A stretch of 64,000 nucleotides of DNA from Platynereis dumerilii (Eukaryota > Annelida > Polychaeta > Phyllodocida > Nereididae): the NCBI GenBank assembly GCA_026936325.1, contig JAPTHN010000003.1:62833192-62897191 (forward strand). Reading direction: 5' to 3'. This document shows, in pieces, positions 48,505 to 60,600 of the stretch. The translations under genes and the position numbers were made by a program. Within the stretch, counting starts at the first letter, position 1; each line of letters starts with the position of its first letter. Under the pieces are notes generated by a model. It was given only the letters and a program-made list of their open reading frames with translations. It made no database searches and was not told the DNA's origin.

Positions 48505-49972
48505 CTGGTCATGCATCATGAACTGGTCCATATTGCGTCGCAGGTCAAAAATGTCTACTTTTTCTATTTTCTGATATATCATCACAGAAGCATAGCACAA
48601 TACAGTGTTTCAAACAGAACTAAATTATCTTGTATAATTATCGAGATATGCGCCTCCTCCACTCATTGAAATATGCAGACTAAAGGGAAGGTTTATAAGG
48701 CTTTTCTCGAAATTGATGTTTTTCAGCAAAACGTCTGTAAATTTTCTACTACTTAACCAATTGTAATGGGGTTTGTTGCAAAATGATTCTGACAAGTTCC
48801 TCTAAATAATCATATATGTTGACACTTTTTACATAAATCCCATTGATTGATATGAAATCCTGACAACAAAAACAGACATTTTTCCTTTTAAAATTCCTCT
48901 AAACTCCCACCTTCTACCTGTTTTTCCAAGTGAAATTCACCAAATAATTAAGAAAAATTATATTCCCTTTAACTAGGCATGTTCTGAACATTTGTTGTCC
49001 TTTTATGAGCCAACTCATCTTAAATGTGACAAAATTACAACACAGGAAGATTTCTGGTCCATGGATCAAAGTTATTGGGAATTATCATAAGAATGATGAA
49101 TAGATAGATGGATATATCGATAGATATGGTAAGCACAGCCCTGGGTTGTCCTTTTATGAGCCACCTCATCTTAAATGTGACAAAATTACAACACAGGAAG
49201 ATTTCTGGTCCATGGATCAAAGTTATTGGGAATTATCATAAGAATGATGAATAGATAGATGGATATATCGATAGATATGGTAAGCACAGCCCTTGGCTGT
49301 TGTGGCTACTCACAGGTTACATTGATGAAATGAGAGAGAGGGCAGGAGTCCGCAACATGCTACACATTTTCCCCATGTGAGGGAACCTTTGTTTGCCCAG
49401 CACAGGCTCGAATACAAGGATACCCCACTTAAGCAACTAATCTGAATGATATCAAGCTTGTTTTTTGCTTGTTAAGGGTATATTGAAAATATTTGCGATC
49501 ACAAACTACGTCATTTTGCTATATGCTTTCTGTAGATTACTGCTAAGGCTGAGAATGACATCTGCTAGGCTTTTCCTGAGAAGTACTCAAAATCCCCAAG
49601 TAAGACGTCTGAAGCATAGCACATGAACTAAAATAACTATCTGAAAAAATAAACCATGATTCGGACAGTGCAGAAGGGCTAATTTCTTCTCTTCACAATA
49701 TTGCTACACCGACTCCGCTACACCGATTCCGGGTCCACCCCTGATTCTGACTGACATGCTTCAACGTTCTGGGCAATAGCGTTTTAATTGTTTAAGTGAT
49801 TTTAAAAAGGATAACAGTTCTGTAAACTAGAGTATATTTACTTTCTTCTGATGTCAAATATATTGAAATAACTTAGGTAGAAGTGGTAGAAAAGTTCTAT
49901 TAAATATTTTGTTTTGAAATTTCTTGCGACAAATCCACCATTTTAGCAGACCAGTTCATGACGCATGACCAA
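48505..49972. repeat. Inverted-repeat element containing a tandem pair
   Basis: GGTCATGCATCATGAACTGG (near 48,507) pairs with the inverse of GGTCATGCGTCATGAACTGG (near 49,950). Weaker pairing continues inwards (TGCGTCGCAGG with TGTCGCAAG). No coding frame. Confidence 0.45.
48994..49295. repeat. 151-bp tandem duplication
   Basis: GTTGTCCTTTTATGAGCC starts both copies (48,994 and 49,145). They are nearly identical, differing at about two positions, so the duplication is recent. Each copy contains TAGATAGATGGATATATC. Confidence 0.95.
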
Positions 49973-51452
49973 CACTGCCCTACAAAGGTAGAGTACAGTA
50001 ACTGACATTCTGAACTTTACCTTTGTAGCCTCTACAGCTGAGAAGTAGGGTGGCCTAAAAATGTACAGGAATTTTTTTTTTCTGAAATTCACATCGCACA
50101 CCCCCTCATTTTAGGAGAAATGGTGAAAAAAGCACCTTGTTAAAATTTCATGAAAATTAGTCAAGTCAAAGTGGTCTCTCAAGGCCCCTCAATTTTCACG
50201 AAAAAGAAACATTTCAACCATTTTCGCCAATACGCGGTTAGCCACAACTTTGTCAATTTTTAATGAACAACATTCTAATTGCCATGGTTGGAAAGGTATC
50301 AAAATTAGCTTCAATTTGCATACCAACATTAAAGGTCTAGGACGATATCTTGACTCCCATGGACTCTTCAGCTGACAGTGCTAATGTGCAAAAATGTTTA
50401 CTGAATGACTAAACCTGTTCAAGAAAAGATTTCCATTAGATTTCACTGTCAATTAACATGTTCTTATTCTCCAAAAGGCAGGATGACCCGATAAAACATA
50501 AAACTTCTTTTTTTACCATGGAGAAACCCGCTTTATGAGCTGTAAAGTTTTAATATTAGATTTTGTCAAAAGTGCTGAAAACATCGGAGAGGGGCTGTTG
50601 CATTTCATAGTTTAACTTCATAAGAGTTAAATATAGGACAACATAATTTATATCATGTGAAACATAGGAATATTGTCTTTCAAGTGGTACCCATCATGTT
50701 GCCCTGTAATAAATTTGGATGAAGATATGAATTTGAAATACTACAATTCCCCCCTGCTATTTTATGATTTTGCGACAAACTTCAACATAAAATTTCATCA
50801 CTCATAAACCGGGCATTCCCATGGTCAAAAATCTTTTTTTTAAATATTTGGTCATTCTGGAACTGGGAAAATAAGAATCCCAGCAATTTACAGCGAAAAA
50901 AAATAAAAGCCTGCCTTTTATCAGGATCGGTCGTTCAGCAACAATTTCATTCACGAAAAGTGTAAACTGAAGAGACCATGGGAGTTGAGATATTATCTTA
51001 GACCAATAATGTTGATATGCAAATCGAAGCTCTTTTTGAGCCCTATCCAACCATGGCATTGAAAATGCAGTACTGTACAAATTGACTAAGTTATGAGGAA
51101 CCGCGTATTGGCGAAAATGGTTGAAATTTTCCTTTTTGCTAAGAATGGAAGGGCCTTGAGAGACCACTAAGACTTGACCGATTTTCTTGAAATTTTTACA
51201 GGGTGCCTTTTTCACAATTTCTCCTAAAATGAGGGGGTGTGCGAATAGAAAATCAAAAATTTTGTTTTTTGGGCCACCCTACTGAGAAGGGAATCATAAA
51301 ATTCCTGACTTTATTATGAAAATGTTGAGGACTAACTAAGGTTAAACGTTTACATTTGAATTTTTACAATTTTTGGTTCCCACCTTTACGGCAGGGAAGT
51401 ACAAAGGTGAAGTACAGCAAATGCAGTTACTCTACTTTACCAGGGCAGCACT
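49972..51452. repeat. Outer inverted repeat around a GGGTGGCC foldback
   Basis: CACTGCCCTACAAAGGTAGA (49,974 on) and ACTTTACCTTTGTA pair with the inverse of the stretch ending at about 51,452 (GTAAAGTAGAGTAACTG and ACTTCACCTTTGTAC). A foldback element lies inside it. Confidence 0.5.
50049..51279. mobile_element. Large foldback MITE with GGGTGGCC ends, TA target site
   Basis: TA flanks both ends. The arms pair over roughly 550-600 bp each: CACACCCCCTCATTTTAGG, GTGGTCTCTCAAGGCCC, TTTCAACCATTTTCGCCAAT and TTTGCATA.CAACATT occur in both, inverted. A 137-codon frame (50,802-51,215, minus) falls within an arm and is probably not a gene. No transposase. Confidence 0.85.
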
Positions 51453-52865
51453 GGCAATGTATGTCAAATTTAAATAATTATTTTTTACTTCTTCAGTGAT
51501 GTCGATTATAATTAAATGGGTAAGCAAAAGTATGCCTATATTGCTTCATGAAATTACATTCATTCTGCATGTACCATCCAATGTCATAAGCCCATATGCC
51601 AACTGTCATTTATGCAATGATAGTGTTGCTATTTCCAGCCATCAGAAATAGTCATATGGGAACTGTCATATCCAGACTACTCTGAAGACGCTTCCAGTGC
51701 CCTCTAGGAATACGTTTTATTGGGATTGGTGATAACTGATTAGACATGAGAGACTCTATTTCTGTCTAGTTTGTCTTTCTCCAATTAACCTCATCATCCA
51801 TTCACAGGTCTATGCATTCCTTCAAGCGTATATGTACTTATCATTAAAAAAACAAGTTGCCAGGAACAAACTTCCAAGGTGCTTGCTACTCCATCTGCTG
51901 TTCTGTGCACCCTTACGCCACCTCCCATGGGTAAGGCCCTGTCAGTAAGATCAATATCATATAATAATTTGCCAGACTTCTTCTATTAGGGAACGTTGTG
52001 ATTTACAACGATAAAGAAATGTTTATTTTTCAGACAAGATCCATGAAAAAATGCTTTTAAAGTATTTGGTCTTTCCTGGTTTGGATGGTTCACAGAATTT
52101 AATATTCTCCCTTTTCTTTGTTTCCTCTTTTTCAGACGAATGAAAAAAACATGCATCTCAATCCTCATGTGATTTGAATTAGTCCATTCTATTGTAGAAG
52201 CCAGACAGCTAAGTACATAATCGGCTGAGACTGGTTTCCGAATCATTTAATGGAAAAACACAAGTTACTTTTTTTGTGTAATCATAAATACAACCTATAA
52301 ATAGCTTATTCATTTTTTGTTCTTGTTCTGTCCTTTGATTTTAAAATATCTAATATCTTGAAATAATAATCAGTCTAACGTAATCCTCAGGCACTCAGGA
52401 ATATTAAATAAGCTGAAATTAATGGTTTTCTTAGGAACTTGAATAAAATAAAAGTGATTTGACTAAGTGATTTTCCACTCTGCATTTAATTAGGTGAAAG
52501 TTATTCCATTAAAACGATGCCAGCACTTTGAGACAGATGAATTTCTTTATTGTGAATAGAAAATCTAATTAATAATTTGCTTCTTTTTCAGTAAATGTCG
52601 AACAATTTTGTCATATTTTCAAGATTTGCATCCATGCGAAACAGAAAGGGAGTGGTCAAATCAAGACACAGAAGAATTTCTGTGATGTCACTTTGTTTTC
52701 CAATAATCTAGTCACTATATTAGTAAATATAGATTCAGCTCATCTGTCGGTTAAGTTGAAATGTATGGCAGATATTATTTGCCGTAATGTTAACGTGACT
52801 TTGAAGTTTTTCACAACATTGTGAAAGTCATACGTTGCCAGAATGTCGAATGCTAATGTCATTAC
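51453..52865. other. Intron-like stretch
   Basis: Nothing recognised. Confidence 0.35.
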
Positions 52866-52951
52866 CTGATGCTGCTTTGGTTTCACCATACAATTCTTAG
52901 TAATTTCCTCAAATATTGGTTCCATGTCCATTGAGTAAATCAAGCAAAATT
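52866..52951 (-). CDS. Candidate TSP1-like exon
   Basis: Minus strand: acceptor TTTATATCAATTTTAG, 86 bases with a single open frame (phase 1 in, phase 0 out), donor CATCAG/GTAATG. The product contains FCLIYSMDMEPIFEE, then TKNC and KPKQHQ. This resembles the second half of a TSP1 repeat (V-x-C...C...KP..Q.C), though the Cys spacing (x17) is longer than usual. Same strand as the exon at 15,497. Family is inferred. Confidence 0.35.
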
Positions 52952-52974
52952 CTAAAATTGATATAAACTTCGAA

Positions 52975-53220
52975 GAAGACAGACAAAAAAGAGACTACTG
53001 TCTACTTGGAGGAGCATAGACCAACATCAGCTGTTATGGTCAATGGCCAAAGATTGCTTCAGGTTAGTTATTAAGCATTCACCCCATGTGGCCCATCCAT
53101 AGAATGCCTTGCTTGCAAGTTTGGGATTCTGCAACCCCAGGCTCCTGTCTGGCCCTGATCCTGAGTCATCCATCATAGTTTACTTGTTTTAACCTCTGCA
53201 TTTATGGATTGTGGAGTCAA
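52975..53220. repeat. Dispersed repeat B, copy 2
   Basis: Partner of 35,460-35,735 (CATCAGCTGTTATGGTCA, CAGGCTCCTGTCTGGCCC and CTCTGCATTTATGG). Confidence 0.5.
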
Positions 53221-54177
53221 GTAATTGAATTTTCTTTGAGTGAGAGCAGAGGGTGAAAAATCATATGAGTTACTAAAGCTTTCTGAAAAATTGTTAAATT
53301 GATGGCATGGAGCTTTGAAATTGGACATGGTTTAAAATCCAAAATGGTTTTGAAATATTCTTTTGTCCTTGCACTTCGGAATTGAAAACTGTTGGTACTA
53401 GTGGAAGGAATTCTATGGACAGGAATTCTTCCTGACACTACCGAAGGAGCATGGGCTAGGTAAAGTCAATAAATACCCTTCATGAGTCTTGGCTGCCAAA
53501 CAGGCAGATGCACCAACCAAATGTCACGTAGGGTCAATTCACTCAATTGTCAAGGTTTAAGAATGAGCAACCTCAGGAAAAGCAAAATACAACAATGCTT
53601 GTGTCTGACAATGGCATGCATGTAAGTCTATTTATTTCTATGAAATTACATAAATCTCCTCATCAAACAAAAGCTAACATCGTGAAATTGTGAGATACTC
53701 TCTTAACAAAAAGGTTCTTTATGGAACCTTTAAAGTTCAATTAGCTAGTATAGATAAGGAACCCTAAAAGTTTCATTATTAAAGAAAAAGGATCCATCAG
53801 GAAACAAAAACAAGACTTAGATAATCCAGCTGCACTGAACTCCTACAATGGAACCCTTTTCTGTCAAGTTATTAGCATAACGTTCCATCATAGAGCCTTC
53901 TCACCAGTGATTATTGAACCTTTTTAATTCAGTTGAACCATTAACAACTTTTTTCGGCTGTGGGTCCATTGTATATACCATCAAGAATCTTTAATGTTGA
54001 GAGTGTAGAGTCACTATAGTGTGAAATATGAATGTCAGAAGGTAGGCCTATGTCATGCATTGATGACAGCGGTATCATCTCGTTTACCAGAGAGTTCCTC
54101 ATGTATACTTTTGAAGGAGCATCCAGATGCCAGAAGTAACTATAAATGAATTTCACAAAACTAATAAGATATCTAAC
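53221..54177. other. Intron-like stretch with a GGTTCTTTATGGAACC fragment
   Basis: AAAAAGGTTCTTTATGGAAC near 53,708 and TTGAACCTTTTTAATTC near 53,916 suggest a worn DNA-transposon copy of about 230 bp. Nothing else is supported. Confidence 0.3.
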
Positions 54178-54239
54178 TTGTATTAGGTTACAGTTGTCAG
54201 CGGATTCCGGCCAATGTTGCCATGTATTTGGCTTCCAGA
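54178..54239 (-). CDS. Weak exon candidate, Trp-rich
   Basis: A strong acceptor (CCTTTCATTTTGATTGAAG) precedes 62 bases reading WKPNTWQHWPESADNC, with a weak donor (ACAA/GTTAGA). The spaced tryptophans recall the W-x(2-4)-W-x(2)-C start of TSP1 repeats. Its outgoing phase (0) does not match the incoming phase (1) of the exon at 52,866, so the two cannot be directly joined. It may be chance. Confidence 0.22.
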
Positions 54240-55055
54240 CTTCAATCAAAATGAAAGGAAAAATTATACCCATGTATCCAAGTGGCATTTGATCAGGATA
54301 ATGCAGATTGAAGAGATGACATTCACATACCTGCCATAAAAAGGAAACATCATTAATGTTTAACAAAAAGGGCTCATTAATATATAACAAAAGCCATTCA
54401 TAATTAATATTTAACAAGCATTATTTCGGATCGGCGGGATATCACATTTGTGCAGTGGGAATCATACAATCTCAAAGTTATAGACTTACTAAAAATGGAT
54501 TAATTCCATTTATAGAATTATATGAACTCTCAATGAAGAATATTACTTTCGCTTTATCGTTTAATTGCATCATGAAAATCACACCAAATATCTTTCGTTT
54601 TGCTCCTTAAAGCCAGGCAATGATGGTACAAGGTATAATATTTCTAACATAAGACGCTTGCAAATAATAATTTCCTAAATTTTCCATAACTTTAGTTTGG
54701 ACCAATAGTTGCCTGAAGCTGGAAGGAACATTCCAGGGATCCCACAAGGTAATTGCACATGGCTAATCCTCATATCACCTAAAAACAGCTGGCCTTCATG
54801 TTTTGTTTATGACTGGATTATTTCAAAGGAAATCCATAAATCATACTCCCCACCCGTCTTGACAAAGAATAACTCTCTTCCATGATTTCAATGTAATCTA
54901 CACATTTCTTTTTCTTTGTTTGTACAAACTCTTTCAATAATTATTTTCTGTCTTTTTGGCATGCTTGTTACATCCTGAATTCCAATGTACTAGAAGGTAA
55001 ATTGGTTTGACTGGTGAGTATGCACACATTCTGTGGAGACTGAAGACTGAGGAAA
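54240..55055. other. Intron-like stretch
   Basis: Nothing recognised. Confidence 0.35.
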
Positions 55056-55262
55056 AGATGGATGGATGGATGATTGGGGATCTATGTCCTGTATTTACAC
55101 ACTTACACTAGGCTAGTTCGTATAGGAGGAAACCGCAATCAGATGAAGGATGAATGCAACAGCCGTCCAACATAGGCCCAAGTGACACAGAAAGAGCTGG
55201 ATTTGAACCAGGGACCCATCAGTTGGAACACTGCAGCTGAGCTAACCAACACACCAGGGCTG
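55056..55262 (-). mobile_element. tRNA-derived SINE, family 1, copy 5
   Basis: Minus strand: A box GTTGGTTAGCTCAGCTG (55,234-55,250) and B box CCTGGTTCAAATCC (55,199-55,210), then the family body (CACTTGGGCCTATGTTGGAC) and tail (GTAAATACAGGACATAG). One of the best-preserved copies. Confidence 0.78.
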
Positions 55263-56682
55263 AGTGAAAGGTATGCCTGCACAGTACCACTCATGCGATA
55301 TGGAGGAATATAATGCAGATCTTTAAAAGACTAACTCTTGCTGTTCATATATTGGCGAACTACAGCCTGTCCTGATTAGCATGTGAACTAGAGCTAAATT
55401 GATGGAGGTGCTTCAGTAGATTGATGTGATATCACAGAAATTTGCATGTTAGATTGGCTGGTTACAAAGTTGGGAAGCTTGTACACAAGAGTGACAAAGT
55501 GTTATCCGAGTTCTAAAATCAAAAAAAACGATCCCAAAGTATCATGAAAATATTTACAAATAGTTAAGAGATCCCCACATGTTTATTTCTGCGGTAAAAC
55601 TCCAAGAAGTTAGTCTTATCGAACTTTACTTAATGTGTGAGACAGTACAAAATGTAATTGTGTGGTATTCCTATTCAGGAATTGCACAGATGCACAGCCA
55701 TTGTACACACTGTTCCAACAGAGGATTAAGCAATGTGTTTTCACAATTGCTTGATTCTCTGTTGTCCAAGTTCATGTAAGAAGTATTTGTAAGGAGTTTT
55801 GGGGTGGAGAGGAGAAAAGGACAGCAAAAAAGGTAAAAAGACGACTTCTGAGAGTAAATGTTCTTATCTTATTTTGGACTGTACTGTACCTCGTCATGAA
55901 TGCTTCATGTTGGGCCCTTCCGACATATTAGATTAATTGTGTTGACAGCAAACACATGAACAAGAACAAAGCTCAGTAAGACATTATACAAGGGAAGCAG
56001 AGGGACATATTAATGCTGTAAACTATTTGTCTCTATTGTGTAGTGTGCATAATGCTCCATGATGCAAAAAATGCACCGAAGTGAAAAATACCCTTTCTGC
56101 AATGACTTCATGGTTGGATACTTGCGCATGGCGCAACATAATAAAGAGCTCTGTGTCTGCAATGTCTCATATCCTGCTTTCTTTTCTGTCATTGAGCGAC
56201 TACACCAATCTTAATACATGGCTCCCCTTTCTCCTATTTGTTGCATCCTTGCATACTGTTCAAAAAGTTGTATATTGATTGAGAAGTCAAAACTGAATTT
56301 GGGGAATCTGCATGCAGTGAGTCTGTTTTTCTACTGCCTTTATTCCATTGAGATAATACATGAAGCATAACACACTGCAGGCAGTATGAGTGTCAGGCGT
56401 TATGTGTCACTCAACCCTCTTATTTCTTTTGAAGTTCCTAATTAAGAGATTGATTGATTTGTCAATTGTTTTCTCAAAATAAACAAAATCCTGGAAATAT
56501 AGTCGTTTTTTGAATCAGAGTTTGCGATGGTCCCACAGACAAAATAGCTCATTAATTTAGGTTAATTAAAGAAAGTTGACGTTGTAAATAAGTCAATCAG
56601 TTGACTCCCACAGAGATCAAGATGCTTGTGAATGGCCAACCTTGCCCTTGGTTTCTTATCTGAAACTTCTCAATAACACCTA
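55263..56682. other. Intron-like stretch
   Basis: Nothing recognised. Confidence 0.35.
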
Positions 56683-57172
56683 CACCTGGCTGCAAAATTA
56701 TTCAAGTCCTTTGATGTTTTCTTCTAGACTCCAATAGTAAACAGGATTTGCAAAAATGAGTGTTGTGACATCAGAATGTATCAAAGCATAAAAAGTGTGA
56801 TAGCATCACATACTAGATGACATATACTAAATCTGCTGCGAGGTATCACTAAATAAGAATGGCAGGCTCCATTTTACATATAGGTCACAACTTTTGAAAA
56901 ATTATTCAACCGCCCACTCCAATGCTATTCCAATGGAAGGAAGGGGGTTGAATAATTTCGCAAATATTTGACCCCTATCGGAAATGCGAACTGCCTATCA
57001 AATCTAGATCACCTTGAGAGAAGTTTGGCATTATGTTGTCTAATATGTGACATTATCTTTTTTTTCATGAATTGATGCATGCTCATGTTACTACCCTCAT
57101 TTTTGCAAGACTTGTCAACTGTTGAATTCAATGGGAAAATACAAAGGGGTAGAATAATTTTGCTGCCAACTG
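56683..57172. mobile_element. Foldback MITE, Tc1/mariner type, TA target site
   Basis: TA on both sides, 490 bp, ends CACCTGGCTGCAAAATTATTC and the inverse of CAGTTGGCAGCAAAATTATT. The arms pair imperfectly along their whole length (TTGCAAAAATGAG in both). The centre holds CCAATGCTATTCCAATGG, also at the centre of the element at 14,119. Old by arm divergence. Confidence 0.8.
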
Positions 57173-57639
57173 TACATGTATTTCAGCCTTTGCACACAAG
57201 GGGTTTTTCCATATGGAAACTGTTAGGTAAGGCTTTTAGAGTCAGACTAAATAATGTATTGCTTGATACTTTTTCCATGCTTACTAGCATGAGTTCTTTC
57301 TTCTTATTAATTTAAAACTCTTTCAACCTGAGGCAAAGAATCAATTTGATTTCATTAGCTGGTAAGCTATGACAGATGGGGCCAGGCTGGAGCAAGAAGT
57401 CCTTAAATTTATTCTGATGTCTGAAATTTTAAGGCAGCACACCAGGGATATAAGCCAAGAAGAAGGCTTATTAACTGATCTGAAATATTTATGTAGCAAT
57501 GGTCAAAAGCTGATGTTAGAATGGCTCTTGTATCTTTTTTTGCATCCTTCTCCAGTTGCCTTCCTTTAGATCTCCAAATCTTGAACAGTTTTATTTTGTC
57601 ATTTATTGAGCACGACAAATATCTAACACCAAGTGATGT
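57173..57639. other. Intron-like stretch
   Basis: A plus-strand frame at 57,369-57,569 has no known domain. Nothing else is recognised. Confidence 0.3.
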
Positions 57640-60600
57640 TTCCAAAGTGCATCATTACTATTGATCGTCTCATTGAGATCTGGAATGAGATGAAGACATA
57701 AGATATGGTATGAATGTACCAAAGCTAGGCAGATGCATTTCTTATCTCTCTAATGGCAGTATGTTCTATCACGCTCTGACATGGTCAGCGCCCTGAGAGA
57801 AATTCTTTCAAGTGCTTGACAGGATACTGTCTTGTGGCTTGGCTTCAAAGCTCTATCACATCATTGCTAAAACTTGTAGACCGTTAGGAAAGACAAAATA
57901 GCAAGAGAAAGTTCAGCGAGAAGAAGACAGGATTTTTAATCCTTGCCATGGAGCATTGCTTACTGTTGACAGAGTTGACTTCACTGTTTGATAAGTTAAG
58001 TGTCGTAAGTCTCGCTCTGTTTGAACTCCAGAAAAAGTTTTAACAATTGTTTCAAGTGTCTCTGAGTTCTGGGCAGCCTTTGGCTAGTTTGCAGGACACT
58101 TCACAAGTTGATCACGAAGCCATGCATATACTCATCAGTGTCTTGAGTTTTTCTTATATATCTGACAAAGTAGTCATAAAATGCATCGCAGTAACTTGAG
58201 TTAAATGCACTTTCATAACAGAGACTTGCATTTATAAATGTTCCACCATACATACGTCCCTTTTTGGGCATCACATATTTGACCAGATATGTAGACATGC
58301 TTTGGAGGGTTTTAAATTTTGGGGAAGACATAGCCACAAGATCAAGCAGTGGTAATATAAAAAATTTTGTACTGAAGGCCGGAAGTAAAGCTTTGTGTAG
58401 GTCGAATTGTAGAATGTGCCACATTTTGTTGTCATTTATAATGGGAGTAGATATGTATCTGAACAAATACACCTAAATGTAGGAGGTATTAAGCTCTGCA
58501 ACTTCCCTGGTTGGTACCAAAGATGGTCCTCTTTGAAATGGTGTTTAATGTTGAATATTACAAGACACTTTAATTTTTTACCCTGTGGTGGCTAGAATCT
58601 GTACGCAATACCTACACGCAAGGGTGACAATATCTCTTGTCCCCAAATATAGAAGCTTCTGCTCAAAGTCGGTCATAATCACATGGAAATTAAGTAGATA
58701 TAATGCAGGATGAAAGGATAAAATACAGACTACCTCCTTCTTGTCTTGGAAATGTATTTCTATTTAATGGAGACAATGGATGAAAGAGATGTTCTGATGT
58801 AACACACCAATTATTGTCATCCTTTAGTCACTGTACAATTTGAAGAAAGATGTTTTAATGTCACTGGCATAAAGGCTAAGAGACACGTTTAACACCTTAT
58901 TGAATTTGGTGTATCCAATTGAATACCATGTTGAAATTAGGTATTCTGATGAGTTTTCAGGGAGGAAGCAAAGAGCCAAGTTTACCCTTTTGGGAAGGGG
59001 ACCTCTGTGGAGTCTAGTGTCAGATGAATCTTTTTGTGAACCAACTGAACGAACCTGTTTCATCAATGGAAAAATCGTCACTTCAAAGTGCTATATTGCA
59101 TTGCAATCCTAAATAATTTACAATGAGTGAAGGTAGTATAGAACTCACTTTCTAAAACCTAATCTTAATAGTAAGAAAAATGAAAAGTAATAATGGTATC
59201 TGATCTGCTGTTGACAAAGGTCAAGGAATCAAACTGCAAAGATTTTTTTTAAGGGCAAAGAAGGGAAAATATCTACCATCAACTGGTGCTTCCATGGTTT
59301 GCTATTACTAAAGATGGCCTTGTCCAGACTGGGATAAGATTAAATTTATGTAAAATACTGCAGACCATGGCTGGGAAGCTGCCTTTCATCTCTCTGCAAT
59401 AATAGTATGAAACATCAAGCTCTGATCCGGTTAGAGCCCGATGAGAAATTATTTAAAAGTGTTTGATAGGCGATAGACATTCACTGCAAGTCGACTTCAA
59501 AGTTCTCTGGTACCAGTTTGAAAAAGGGGAGAAACAAACAAGAAAGACAAAAAGGAATAACATGAAAAGGAGCAGTGTGAAGAGGACAAGATTTAAATCC
59601 TTGCCTTGAGCAGTGCAAAATGTTGAAAGAATTGTTTTCAGCATTTGACAAGTGGGGAGTCATAAGTCAAATCATTCAAACTTAATATATTCCTACAGTG
59701 AATCTTAGTTTCTGAAATAAGCAGTCACGCTGCAGGCATTTTAACACCAATTAGATATATTCAATACTGTGTTGTCTTGTGATTCAAAGTTAGTGATTCC
59801 ACTGAGCATAGGGTATGCTCAAGGGTATATGCACTAAGAGTCTAGGCAGGAATCAGGTATTCCATTGAGTTTTTGGAGAGGAAACAAAGAGCCAAGTTTG
59901 CAGACCTTAGGGGACTGATTCTCTGTGGATTGCTGAGTCAGCTGGTCTTATTGACCGGTTTGCAAGTTCACTTGAAGATTAACTGGCTGAAAGAATCTGT
60001 TTGCGTTGTGGAGAACTTTCACTTTATAATGTTGTATTTCCTTGCAACCATAAATGTGCGGTCAATAATTATTTTGTGGATTGTCATACATTGGGTTGGT
60101 TTTTTGTGTAACATTAATGAGTAATGGGGATACACTTTTTAAACATAAATTTCCTTAATCAGAAAATATAGGAGATCAGATGTACCTGTTAACAAAGTTG
60201 AAGGAATCAAATTGCACAGATTTTATTTGTGGCCAAAAAGGTGTCCGCCACAAAGTGTTGCTTCTGTGGTTCATCATTACTAATGATGGCCTATACAGGA
60301 TCTGGGAAGAGATGAAATGTGAAACAAAAAAATCCATGGCTTTGCAGCTGCCTTGGCAGCTGCCTCTCTTATCTCTGTAATAGCAGTATGTTCTCTGAAG
60401 CTCTGAGCTGGTTAGAGCCCTTCAGAAAAATTCCTTGAAAGTGTTTGACAGCAGCAAGAGACTCACTGCAACACGGCTTCAAAGCTCCTTGACACCAATT
60501 TGAAAAAGGAAAGAAACCATCATGAAAGAATAACAAGAAAAACAGAAAAGGAGCAGTGTGAAGAAGACAATCCTAGCCCAGAGCATATCACTTATTAATA

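Noticed and set aside
50802-51215. 137-codon minus-strand frame as a gene.
   Set aside because: It lies in one arm of a foldback MITE and has no transposase or other domain.
53941-54417. 158-codon minus-strand frame as a gene.
   Set aside because: No domain, composition like chance AT-rich sequence. Only a 62-base part of it has a strong acceptor, listed as a weak exon.
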